A stretch of 24,473 nt of DNA from positions 1 to 24,473 of the forward strand of contig MU401835.1 in assembly GCA_022579005.1 (NCBI GenBank), read 5' to 3'. Made by a program: the position numbers and the translations under genes. Position 1 is the first letter of the stretch. Every line of letters starts with the position of its first letter. Source of the DNA: Poronia punctata. Its lineage: Eukaryota; Ascomycota; Sordariomycetes; Xylariales; Xylariaceae. The notes under the pieces were generated by a model. That model was not told the origin of the DNA. It made no database searches and saw only the letters and a list, made by a program, of their open reading frames with translations. Below, piece by piece: positions 1 to 11,327 of this stretch.

Positions 1-2379
1 ATACTTTTTACTACTTTTTTATAAAAAAATATAGCTTTTATTTAAAAAAGTAAGCAATAGTAGTTTATAAATTAATTAAAACTTGCTTTAATTAACGCAC
101 TGCTTTTAGTTATTGTTAACTATAAAAGTAGGCAGATTTATTTTTAAATTAATGCTTTTAAAACTAAATAAAAATATATTTTAGCTTAAAAGGTAAATAA
201 AGAAATTAAGCTAGCTTAATATAAGTTAAAATATTAAAAGGGCTTTAAGTTAAACTATAATGCTATAAAAAAAAAAGCTTTTAACGTTGTTAAGTTATTA
301 AAGCGCTTGCAAAACTACTTTTATAGTATATAATTTATTTTAAAAACTAATGCAAAAGTTCTAATTGCTTAGCTAAATAATAAGTTTTTTGCTTTTTTAA
401 ATATAGTTTTTATTTAGTAAATTTTATATATTAAAATGTTTAACTTTAAGCTTTGCTATATACTAAAAAAAAAATATATAGCTATAAATAGCTTATTTTA
501 GCAATTTTAAAAGCTTACTAATAATAACAATAATAAGTAAAAAAGTAATATAAAGCAATTTATTAATATTTAGCTTAGCGCTATATTTATAAACGTTAAT
601 ATAGTTTAAGCTAACTTATAAATAGGCGCAAATAAAGCTTTAAAACTTAATTATAAGTTATTTGCTTTTAGCTACTTAATTTAGCTTATTAAGCTGCTAT
701 TAAAGCTTATAGTTTAATAAACTTAAAAAAGTTAAAAAATTGCTTAATTTTTTATTACTAATATTGTTTTAAAACGCTATAATAATAAACGTAAACAAAA
801 AAGGTTTAAAAATTATATATATTAATACTTTATATATAATAGTACTTTATAAAAACAAGCAACTTAGCGTTTTACTTTTAGGTAATATGTTAATTTTTTA
901 AAAAAGCGCAAGTTAATTATTTAAGAAATTTACTTAGCTTTTAGCTATAAAGAAATTAACTTAGTAATTTAATAAATTTTGCAACTTTATTACTAGCTTA
1001 ACTTTACTAAAAATGTTTACTTAATAACTAAGTTTTATTTTAATTATTAAAAGTTATAAAGCAGCTTGCTTAAAAAACAGTACTAGTATAACGTTTTTAT
1101 TAGCTTTTTATACTTATAAGTTATTAATATTTAAACTATGCTATTTTATAAGGATTTTTTTGCTTTAGTTAAAGTATAATATAAATAAATAGCTTTTTTT
1201 AAAGCTAGAGCTTTTTAGCAAGTAAACTTTAAGTTAATATTTAAGTTTTTTTATAAATATATAGTATATTGCTATAGTAGCGCGCTATATATTAAGTATA
1301 ATAATAAAAGTAAATTTAAAAAAAAAGTTGTTATAGTAGCTAAGCACTTTAAATATTATATAGCTTATAAGCTAGCTTACTACTTTTAAGTATAAAGCTT
1401 TATTAAAAGTAAGCATTGCTTAATTAAAATAACGCTTATAAAAGTAATTAATAAAACTAAAAAAAACTAGCTAAATTACTTAAGCTTTGCTGTTTTAGTA
1501 AACAACGTTATTATTTAATATTATAAGTATAGCTTATATAAACTAGTTTATAAACGTTTACTTATTTTGCTAATTAAAAACGTTGTGCTAATATAGTAAG
1601 TATTGTAGTAGGATTTAGTTTTTAATTGTACTAATTTAGTAGCGTTAAAAGTAAAGTAATTAAAATATTATATAGAAAACGTTAAATGTATAAAAGAAAT
1701 TATTACTTTAAAACAAAAAAATAATGTAAACTAATAAAATTAATAAAATGTTTATAAAATTTAGCTTAAAATGTGCGTTAGTAACTTTGTGCTTTTATTT
1801 AATATTTTTTTTAAAATTAATAAAAGCAATAATAAAAAGCTTTTATATTAATAAAATAAGCTGTACTAGATTACTAAAGTTATAAGTAATGTATACTATA
1901 AGCTTATTAAAATAAATAAATAATAGCTATATAGCTACTATTTTGCAAAATAGCTTTAAGCTTTTTATAAAAATAATAAAAAATACTAAGCACTAAAGAA
2001 TTTTAACTTAAACTTTTAAACTATTAAGAGTGTTTTTTAAAAAGATAAGCTTATTAATAAGCTAGACTTAAAACTTTTAGTAATAAATAATAACTTTGCT
2101 TTAGATTTTTATAAAAACTATAATTACGTTAATAGCTTTTTTAAACTAATAAATATTAACATAGTAGTTATTAATAGCGTTTATAAGTTTAGTATAACGT
2201 AAAATTAACTAGATACCTTTATTTATAATACGTTTTTTTTTTAAAAGCTTAGCTAGCACTACTTATTTAATAAATTTTTGTTTTTAGCTTTTTAGTTTTA
2301 TACTGCTTTAAAAGAAAATAGTAAAGTAACTTTGCAATATAAACATTATGCTAGCTTTTTACTTTTAAAGGCTTTTTGT

Positions 2380-2720
2380 TTATATTTTTTTTTTTTTAAA
2401 CCTGTTACTAATTTTTTTTAATTTTATTATTTTTAAATATTTTCTTTATTTATATATTAAAATTAACAACTTGCTTTTAAAAAATATAGCAATAATACTT
2501 TTTTTATTTTTTATATTGCTTAAAATAAAAAGTGTGCTTTGCTGCTTTTAACTATTTTTTTTAATATTTTTATTTAATGTTTTAAAATATATGTTTTTGT
2601 TTTATTTTTTATATAAATTAACGCAATGCCCGGTTTTTTTAAATATTTTTCCTATTTTCTTGCTCTTTTTTTTTTTATTTTATATATAGTTACTAAAATC
2701 TTTTTTTTAAGCTTTGTTTA
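2380..2720. other. T-rich (polypyrimidine) tract
   Basis: The plus strand is strongly T-biased: 63% T in 2401-2460 and 60% T in 2641-2700. There is a run of 13 T at 2385-2397 and one of 11 T near 2666-2676. Several TpC and CpC pairs survive here (near 2650-2665), unlike most of block A. It could be the relic of a poly(A) tail and 3' region of a minus-strand LINE-type element, or simply a strand-biased patch of C-to-T change. No coding sequence is visible. Confidence 0.4.
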
Positions 2721-3577
2721 GTAAACTGTTTACGCGTTAACTATATAAGCTTTTTTAATAATAATATAAATATTAGCTTGTATGCTTTAAGGTTTATAAT
2801 AAATATAAAGCTTTTAGTTAAATTAAATATTATAAGTTGCTATATTTTAGGAAGTAAATTAACTACGTTATAATAAGTATAAGATGCGCTTTAGACTGTA
2901 AACGTATAGTTGCTATAAAAACTACTTTAAAGTTTTAAATTAAAAATATATTTAAAAAACAGCTATATACTTAAGTAAGTGTTTATGTTTAATTTAATAA
3001 AACGCTTTTTATAACGTATGTAAGGGATAATATTTAGGCAACCTGTTTATTAGATTAAAAAAGCCTTATATTAATATTAATTTTATAATAAACGTATAAA
3101 ATATTTACTTTATAGTTTATTATTTTTATTTTTAATATAAACAGGCCTTAGGTTAAAGTTTTCTTTTTTTGCTAAAGCTTTTATAAGCTTAATAATATGT
3201 TTTAAAGCATTACTAATAATATAAAAAAATAGGTAAACTAGCTAGCAAATATAATGCTTTTAAGCAATATTGCTAATAACTTTAATTTTTAAAGCTTTAA
3301 GTATTTTTTATATATTAGCACTTGCTTAATTAATAAAAAGTTAATACAATGCTTTTACTTTTTACTATTTAGGACTAAAAACAGTTTTTTTGTTTTTTTT
3401 TATAACTAGCTAAGCTTTGCTTATTTTTTTAGCTAAGCTTAGCAACTATTTTTTGTAAGCAATGTTAGTATTAAGGTTTTTGTTAATTATGCAGTTTATA
3501 TTAGCATCGCTTTTATTTGTTTTTTTAAGTTTTAAAGTATTTATAGTAAGGCGTAGCGTTAATTTTAAAACAATAAA

Positions 3578-3655
3578 GTAGCAAGAAATATTTAAAAACT
3601 TAAAGAAAAAGTAGCAAGAAATATTTAAGAACTTAAAAAAGAAGTAAAAGGGCAA
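3578..3655 (+). repeat. 33-bp tandem duplication (two full copies, degraded third)
   Basis: Copy 1 is 3578-3610 and copy 2 is 3611-3643. They match at 30 of 33 positions, and the three differences (repeat positions 19, 28 and 31) are all A versus G. A degraded third copy begins at 3644 and keeps GCAAGAAA in shifted register. The tract is purine-rich and keeps GpA, which is rare around it. Since 33 bp is 11 codons, the plus strand reads as a repeated lysine-rich block containing QEIFKNLKK, with a TAG at the same place in each copy. TAG can arise from CAG or TGG by C-to-T change. The preceding 38 codons (from 3462) are open in the same frame, so a relic of a charged, possibly coiled-coil protein segment is plausible but unproven. 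The minus-strand open frame across it, with a repeated FFFKFLNISCY, is most likely a by-product of the duplication. Confidence 0.75.
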
Positions 3656-6557
3656 GAAAAGGGAAGGCTAGCTTTTTAATACTTTTTTTACTGCTTTTTT
3701 AGCAAAGGCTTGCGTTAGCTTAATAAATTATAAATAATATATAATTTTAAGTTGTTACTAATAAGCTAGCTTTGTAAAAATTGTTTAATTTAATAAGTAA
3801 ATACTTAAAAATTATAAGTGCGTTATAATAATTTATATTTATAGCTTTAAGTATTTAATAAAGCAAAATTTATTAGGTTTTTTTACTTTAATTTATTATA
3901 AAAAGGACTTAAAGAAAATATTTACTATAATTTTATTTGCTTATAGCATGCTATACTTATAAAAAACAGCTTGTAGACTTACTTTTGTTTTTTTAATTTG
4001 TTTTTATACTTATACTTTTTTCTTTTTTTTTAAAACTTTTATTTTTACTTTTTTATTTTTAATTTGCTTAGTATTATTGTTTACTTTATATATTTAATTT
4101 ATTGCCTTTGCGCTATAGCAAACTAGATTTTAGTACTTAAAAAGCTAGCTTTATAAAAGCTTTTAGCTTTTATTTATTTTTAAAAACTTTTATTTGCGCT
4201 TGTAAGTATTTAGTAGGCTTACTTTAAGCGTATTAACTTGTTGCTAAGCTATATAGAACTATAAGGATTTTTAAGCAGTAAAGATATTAGCAATAATAAA
4301 ATTAACTGCTTGCTTTTTAATAAAGAGTGCTTAGATTTTATTTTTTAAAAAATATGGCAAAAAAAAATATTTAGCTTTTAGCTTAGCATACTAGTTAAGC
4401 ACTACTACTATAAATAGCTTTTAAGCAGCAAAATTATAGCAGGCATTTATTTAACTTTAAAGAACTAACTTAATATTTTAATTAAAAATATGTTTAGCTA
4501 GGCTATAAGCATATTTTAAAACTTTTTACTTAAGTTTTTTAGTAGCTACTTAAAAAAATAATTGTAGCAATAATTTAAAAAAAATATAATTAATATAAAG
4601 CTTTTAGTTTTAAGAAAACATATTAGTAGCAATTATTAAATTTTTATTATAGTTAAGCTTTATTAGTAAAGAGCTTATATATTTAATTTAATAAGCTAGG
4701 CTTTTATTTTTAAATATATGTAAGCAATAAAGCTTTTAGTAAATATTTAGCTATTAAAAACATATAAAGCTTTTAAATATTTTAGTTTTTTTTTTTTTTA
4801 TAATTAAGGTAATAGTTAGTTATATAAATACTTTTGCTTTATAGCTTTAATTACTTTTGTTAAGGTTTTAAATAATATAATTAACTTAATATTTAACTAA
4901 GCTTTTAAAGTAAACCTGTTAGTATTTGTTTTATTAGTTATATAGTTAGTAACTAAATATAAAGTTATGTTAAAATAAAAAGGCTTAGTGCTTATATTAG
5001 CTATACTTTAATAAGCTTTGCTAACTTTACTAACTATACTGTTTATGCTTAACCTAATAATTTTTAATGCTTTTACTAAGTTAGCTTAAGATTTAGATTT
5101 TAAAAGACTACTTACTAAAATATATACTATATAATTATATAAAAGCACGCTTGCTTTTTTATAAATAAAGCAAATTTTTAATTTTAATATTAATATTTTA
5201 TACTTTATAAAACTAAATACTAACAGCTTTTATAGCTTTGTAAACTTATATAATAAAAATAGCAATATAATATAGTACTAATATAAGCTAAGGCACTTAA
5301 TTAATATAGCGCTTAAGATTTGCTATTAAAAGTAGCTTATTAATAAAGAAGTAGTAGTTATTATAAAATATTTTATAAAAAGCTATTATTTTAACTTTTG
5401 CTTTAAGTACTTTATTATAGCTATTAAACTTATATAAAAGGTTTATTTTATAAAAACTTAAGCTTAAAATAAAGTTATTTATAACTTATAGTAAAAAGCT
5501 AGTGTTTATAAATAAATGCTAGCTTATTTTATTTTAAAGTATTATAAAAAGCTTTATTAGTATATTATAGTAGTTAACTATAATTAAAAAGCAGCGTTTA
5601 TTATTAATAGTTTAAATACGTTTAAATAAAGTATTAAGCGTATTAAAAAAAAACTGTACTAAGTATACTTAACTATTTTTAACGCATTGCTTATTTTAAA
5701 ATACGTTGTAGTAGTGCCCTTATTAATATAGCATAAAGGCTAAGAATGTAAAATATTTAGTATTATTTACGTAGTTTATTTGTTTAAGGTTTTAAACTAG
5801 CTTACTTTTTTAACTGCTAGCACTTACAATAATTATTAACCTTAAAATACGGCTACTTTATTAACAGCACTTAAAACTATAGCTAAAATTTGTTTTACTA
5901 AATAAAAAATTGCATTAGTAAAGCTAAATTAATAAAAGGCCTTATAATTTTAAACCTTTATAATAATTATAACTAAGTTTACTAGACTAAATATATAAAG
6001 TACTTTAAAAGCTTTGCTACAATTTTTAGCTAGTATAGTTTTAGTTACTTTTTTATAAAAAAATACTAAAGCAATAAGTATTTTATTTAAAGCATTAATA
6101 GTACGCTTATTAAGTAAAAAGCTTTTTGTTAATAGTAGTTATAATTAAAGTTTAAAAGTTTTGCTAGCTAAGAAGCTTTAAAAAAAAGCATAACAATATT
6201 TAACTTATTATAAGCTTTATAGCTTTTTTATAAAAGTAAAAAAGTACGTACTTAAATTTACTATTAAAAATATTATATTATAGTAATGTTAGCAAAGTAT
6301 ACTAAAGCAATTTGCTGCTAATATAAGTCTAGGTTTAGCTACTACTTTATATTATAAAGTTAATAAAACTTTTTTTTAATATGCAACTTGCTTTTAGCTT
6401 ATTTATTTTTGTAAATAAAAAGGTTAAGCATAGTACTGCGTAAATATAGTAGCTTTTAACGCTATAATAGCTAAAGCAAAATTTTAGCAGCTAAAGTAAG
6501 CTACTACTAAGGCTAATAATAGGCAATTTTAATAAATAAAACCTTTAATAGCTTTAA

Positions 6558-7020
6558 ATAGCTATAAAAGGCCTATTAAATAATAAAACAATAAGGCATT
6601 GTGTTAATTTTACTAAAAAAAAAAGTTTTTATAATATGTTAATTTATTTTAGCTTTAAAATGCTAAAGATGGCAACCTTTTTAGCTAAAAAAAATTATAA
6701 CATAATTAGTATGCATACTAGTTATGCTTTACGTTATAGGGTAGCTATAAGATTAAAAGGGGCTAGCTTAATTTTTGTTTTTATATATATAGCTATTATT
6801 TTCGCGTTGCTTTTTAAACCTAAATACCTAGCTATTTATTGTATATACAATACACTAAGTTATGCTTTTCGGGATACCTTTATAAAGCTGTAATTAATGT
6901 AAAGCCCTTAAAACCTAGTTAATACGTCTACTCTAGCTAGGCCTCTTTTAGTGTAAAGTTAAAGTAATCTTTAGAAATCTTCAATTTTCATTATAATATA
7001 ACCTAGTTATGCTATTAGTT
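6558..7020. other. Island 1: less-mutated spacer, about 27% GC
   Basis: Between blocks A and B the texture changes. In 6661-7020 there are 50 C and 49 G in 360 bases (27.5% GC). Nine C follow T and nine follow C, so 18 of 50 are in the contexts that are nearly empty elsewhere (1 of 28 in a block B sample). The right part (6901-7000) keeps TCT, TCA, CCC and CCT. I read this as single-copy DNA between two repeats that received only spill-over mutation, or as a younger insertion. It carries an 85-codon open frame and two perfect short palindromes, at 6707-6720 (14 bp, around ATGCAT) and 6837-6852 (16 bp, around GTATATAC). Confidence 0.6.
6636..6893 (+). CDS. Small hypothetical open frame with one predicted membrane segment
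   Basis: This 85-codon frame runs from ATG at 6636 to TAA at 6891-6893. The same frame is open back to a TAA at 6555-6557, so it is 111 codons stop to stop, the longest I found. By a rough estimate such a length is unlikely at the block A or B composition, but the island is richer in GC, so chance is not excluded. Residues 32-41 are basic. Residues 43-60 (ASLIFVFIYIAIIFALLF) would make one transmembrane helix, followed by KPK. I recognise no family, no signal peptide and no catalytic motif. No promoter or intron signal is convincing. The opposite strand has a frame with several TAA stops that could equally be a mutated relic. It may be a small gene surviving in an AT isochore, a pseudogene, or chance. 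Confidence 0.2.
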   Translation: MLIYFSFKMLKMATFLAKKNYNIISMHTSYALRYRVAIRLKGASLIFVFIYIAIIFALLFKPKYLAIYCIYNTLSYAFRDTFIKL

Positions 7021-10000
7021 TTTTTTTAACTACTTAAACAGCTTTTTTTTATTTTGTTTAAAAAGGTTTTATGTTATATAGTTTAACTGCATAATTAGTA
7101 ATTAGTATATTTAGTATTGTGTTGCTATATTTTTAATATTAGCTAAATAGGTATACGTTTATAATGCTTAAAAATATAAAAATATAATAATATAGTAGTA
7201 GTATATATGCTTTAAATAAGCTAATAAAAAAACGATTATTTATTTTTTTAGCTTTTTATAATTTAATAGGGTATATAGTATTATTTTTTTTATATAAAGT
7301 GCTGTGCTGTTTTTAAATAAATGTGTATAGTAGTATATATAAAAAAAAAAAAAGTATATAAGTAGTTTTAAATAAGTTGTTATTAGTAGTGCTGCTTACT
7401 TAATAAAAATAGTATATAATATATATTTTTATTGTAATTTTTATATTTTTTTAGGTATAGTAAATAAATATGTATAGTTATAAGTTACTAAAAAAAAAAC
7501 AAGCTTTATATTATATACTTAAAATAATATAAGCAATAGCTTAAATATTTTAAAACGCTTTAAGTATTATATAAAGCAAGTTTTTTTAAAGTTATAAAGC
7601 TTTTTAAATATATTAAATATTAAATATAAAAAGTAACGTAAGCTATTAAGTTATTATTAGTATATAAAGTTATATAGCTTTTTTATATATATATAGTAAT
7701 ATATAATATAATATATTAAGGTGCCTTTGTAATATACGTATATATATACTTTAATAAAAACTTAAAAAGGTATTATAAGTTATAAGTAGTTTATAAGTAG
7801 ATTTTTATATATTTAATATATTTTTTTTTATTTTATATACGTACTTTAGTTTAAATATATTAGTTTATATAAGTAAATGTTTTTTTTTATATTTATATAT
7901 AAAGTTTTTAGCTAAACGTTTTTTATTAAAGCTTTTAGTATATATAGCTACTATAATAGTAGTAAAAAAAAAGCAAAATATATATATAAAAGTAAAAATA
8001 TATATAATTAAAATAATATATAAGTTTTTATAGTTAAAGCGCTGTATTTATGCTTAGTAAGTTGTTTTTTATATAAATTTAATAGTTTGCTAGTCTTAGT
8101 ATTAAGCAATGCTTTTAGTTAATTTATATATTAGTTTACTTTTAAAATTAAAAGTTAAGATTTTTTATTATATTATATAGTATACTATATAAGTGTTTTA
8201 TTTTTTAAAAAGCTTACTACTTTAAAAAGTTTATATAGTAAATGTTTTATTAATTTAATTAAAGTAAAATAATTAAATTAAATATTAATAAAAAAAAGTT
8301 TTGCTATATTGCTAAAGCTATTAATTAGTATAAAAAGTGCTGCGTTATAAAATAATTAAGTAGTAATAGTAATAAAAAAAAAACTAATTATTATTTAAAC
8401 TACTTAGTAAAAACTATTATACTATTACTATTAATTTTATTATAGTAAATAAAGCATTTTTATAGTAATAGTTTTTAATATTATAATTAAGTTATAGTAA
8501 ACTTTTAAACTTAAAACACTTAAAGATTTTTTTTTTATAATTATTTTAAGTTTTTAAATTACTTTTTTATAAGTAGCAAAGTATTTTTTTTTTATAAAGT
8601 TGTTATTATTATGTTTAGTATAAAAAGCATAATTTAAATTATATTTTAATATAGCTTGTACTAAAAAAAAACTAATTTTATATTTATATTTTTTTTTAAA
8701 GCTTTATTTTGTTTTAATATATATTTTGTTTTTTATATTTATAATATTATCCTTACTTTAATTATTTTTATTATTAATATTTATAGTAACGTAATAAGTA
8801 TACTATTATAGCTATATATTTTAAACGTAAGCTAAGTATATATTGTTATTAATTAAATAATATAAGTAGCAGCTTATAAAAAAAGCAGTGCTAAAAGTAT
8901 TTATATATTTATTAAAATAGTTAGTAACCTTATTTTTAGCAATAAAAATTAAAAAAGTATAAAAGTATATTTAGTTGCTTTAAAGCTTATATATAAACTA
9001 TTAAACGTTTTTTATATTAGTTTTAAAGTATAAATTAATATAAATACAAAAGTTTTTAAATAAAAGTTTTAAAACTTTTTATTTAGCATTTTATATATTT
9101 TAGTTAGCTTAAAAAGTTATATTAGCTATATTAAAATAACTTACGTTATTTGCTACTTTAAGTAGCATTGCTTATATATTAAGCTTATTTTAAATTTATA
9201 AGTATACGTTATTATATTTAATAATAATAAGCAATTTGCCTAAGTTAAAACGTACTATGTTTAAAAAGTTTAAAGTCTTTGCTTATATAAAAAAAGCTAT
9301 ACTAAAGTAATTAATAGTAAACATATTTAAATTTAGCTATAATAGTAATTAAGTATTTATATATAATAGTATTTAAGTAAAGTTAAAAGCTATATAAATT
9401 AAATAGTATAATATAAATATATATATTTATATAGCTAAAATATATAGTATAACTATAATTAAATAAAAAAACGCGTTTAAAAGTAACTTAAATTTATATT
9501 TACTAACTTTTTTTTATATAAAAGCTTTAAAAATTAAATTTATAAAATTAGTACATAGTAATAAGTATAAAAATTAAAATAAAGGTGCTAAAAGTTTATA
9601 ATAATAGTATAAATATTAAATACTAGTAAATTAAGCATTTAAGGTTAAATATACTTTAGTAGTGCTTAATTTAGCATAGTAGCCTTATTATACAAATAAA
9701 ATTAAAACTTTGTTAGTTTTATAAATATAATATAAGTTTTTTTATATAAAATTGTTTATAACTAGTTAAATTAAAATAGTATAGTAAGTTATATATTTAA
9801 ACAATTAATATTGTTTAAAAAGTTATATTATAAAATAGTTTTTATAATTTTTTAAACGTTGTTTTATATAAAAATAATTGCTAATATATTATTATATAAG
9901 CAGCAGCTATTATTTTTAAGCATATTTTAATTTATAGTTTAAAAATTTATTTTTATATATATTATAGCTTAAAAAAACAATAAAATAAGTAGTTTAGTTT

Positions 10001-10428
10001 TAACGTTTTTTTTTGCTATTTATAATATTATTAGTTTAGTAATATTATATTTGTTTTTAAATATATACTTAGCAGTATAGTTATTACTTATATGCTAGCT
10101 ATTATTTTAAGTTTTTAATAAATTTATAAATGCTAAAATACCTAGGCAATAAAAGTATAAAATATAAAAATAGTAAAGTGTTTAAAGTATTGTTTTTTTT
10201 AATTTTAGCTATAGTAGCTTTTTTTTTATATTAGTCTGCTATAATAATAGCAATTTTTAATATTTACTTATTTTTTTAAGTTAAAGCATATTTATATAAG
10301 TTTTTTATAGTTTTATTAAAAAGTATATAAAATATTAAGCTTAAAAGCTATTTATTTTATTATTTTTTAGTTTTATTTTAGTAATAAAAAAATAGTTTTT
10401 TTTTATTTTATTACTATTGTTTTTGTTT

Positions 10429-10764
10429 ATAAAGTTATTTAAACTATAAAAGTTATATAGTTTTTTAAATTTATTTAAACTTAAAAAGTTTTTTAAACTT
10501 AAATAATTATTTTAATATAAAAAAATTTTTAAACTAATAAAATTAGTTATATATATAAAGTTTTTTAAATATAAAAAGTTATTAAAATTTATAAAGTTAT
10601 TAAAACTTAAAAAATTATTAAAAACTACTTACTTTTTTAAAGTTAAAAAGCTATTTAAATTAGCAAAGTTGCTTAGCTTTATATAGTTAATTAAGTTTAA
10701 TAAGTTTTTAAAACTTATAAACTTATTAATATTTTAATAGTTGCTTTAGCTTAAAAAATTATAT
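10429..10764. repeat. 18-bp tandem array, about 18-19 degenerate units
   Basis: From 10429 the sequence falls into consecutive 18-base units with consensus near AWAAAGTTWTTWAAACTT. Examples are 10429-10446, 10483-10500, 10555-10572, 10591-10608, 10645-10662 and 10699-10716. TT at unit positions 7-8 is kept in nearly every unit; G at position 6 is kept or reads A in most; AAA at 13-15 is kept in about two thirds. Register holds without an indel for 18 units and fades after about 10758. Eighteen bases is six codons. Plus-strand units read like [IK]-K-[LF]-[FL]-K-[LF]. The minus strand has a frame reading like [SNY]-[LF]-[KN]-N-F-[LI], open for 38 codons between stops in units 12 and 5. Either strand could be the relic of a hexapeptide-repeat protein. 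A non-coding minisatellite is the alternative. Confidence 0.8.
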
Positions 10765-11280
10765 ATATATAATATATTATATATATAATAGCTATATTAC
10801 TTTGCTTGTTTGCTTTAAAAAAAAAAGAGCATAAAATATTGTTTAGTTTAGCAGCTAAAATAGTAAATAGCAAAAAAAACTAGCTTAAAAACAAAAACGT
10901 TATAATAACTACTTTAAAATAAAACATTATGTTTTTTATAATAAGTAGTATATAAAAAAGTATACGCTTAAATATATATAAAAAATCTTTAAAAAGCTAT
11001 TAAGTTAAGCTAAGTTAACTTTACTAAGTAAGCGTATATAAATATAAGCCTTTTAAATAAATAGTAAGCTACAAGCGTCTTATTTTACTACGTTTATATT
11101 ATATACTAAATATAATTTTATATAAGTATAGGCTATCTTTTTAATTAAGCTAAAAATAGTAGTAAAAAGTAGTTTATATATATTATAAGTATTTAAAATA
11201 TTAACTTTAATAATTTTATTTTTTACTATTAGTAATAGTTTACTTATAATATTAAAAGCTATAAAGTACTTTTTATAAAG

Positions 11281-11327
11281 CTTAGCACGCTAATATACAA
11301 ATATTAATATGCTAAGTATTGCTAAGC
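11281..11327. repeat. Small hairpin and GCTAAG repeat cluster
   Basis: CTTAGCA at 11281-11287 pairs with TGCTAAG at 11310-11316, and an inner TAATAT/ATATTA pair (11291-11296 with 11301-11306) shares the loop. A second TGCTAAGC lies at 11320-11327, ten bases further on, and pairs with GCTTAGCA at 11280-11287. Arms this short can arise by chance, but these include G and C, which are scarce here. No function is evident. Confidence 0.3.

Larger units (their letters stand above)
1..6557. repeat. Block A: degenerate repeat body, about 18-19% GC
   Basis: No gene is visible in this 6.5 kb. Hand-counted GC is 17.7% in 1021-1320 and about 19% in 3001-3360. Surviving C and G sit mostly in AGCT, GCTT, AGC, ACGT and GCGC. 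The uniform texture and stop-filled frames suggest one or more heavily mutated transposable elements, but I could not identify a reverse transcriptase, integrase or transposase motif in any frame, so the element class is unknown. Landmarks inside it are a T-rich tract near 2380-2720 and a 33-bp tandem duplication at 3578-3655, both listed separately. A GCCCGG near 2628 stands out as an unusual run of C and G for the block. Confidence 0.55.

Noticed and set aside
3446..3655. 69-codon minus-strand open frame with repeated FFFKFLNISCY.
   Set aside because: It lies over the 33-bp duplication, is read from a T-rich strand and has low-complexity F/N/I/K content. The repeat explains its length; nothing supports a gene.
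6600..6618. Possible mutated copy of the island 2 edge sequence (20650-20667).
   Set aside because: About 17 of 18 bases can be matched allowing G-to-A and C-to-T, but such loose matches are expected by chance here and similarity stops at once.
9411..9432. 22-bp perfect AT-only palindrome; a second one is at 16167-16188.
   Set aside because: With about 85-90% AT and many TA runs, AT-only palindromes of this size are expected by chance in 24 kb.
9180..9700. Possible mutated copia- or gypsy-type integrase segment.
   Set aside because: Fragments resembling integrase motifs appear only after assuming many reversals, and catalytic residues cannot be placed in one frame.
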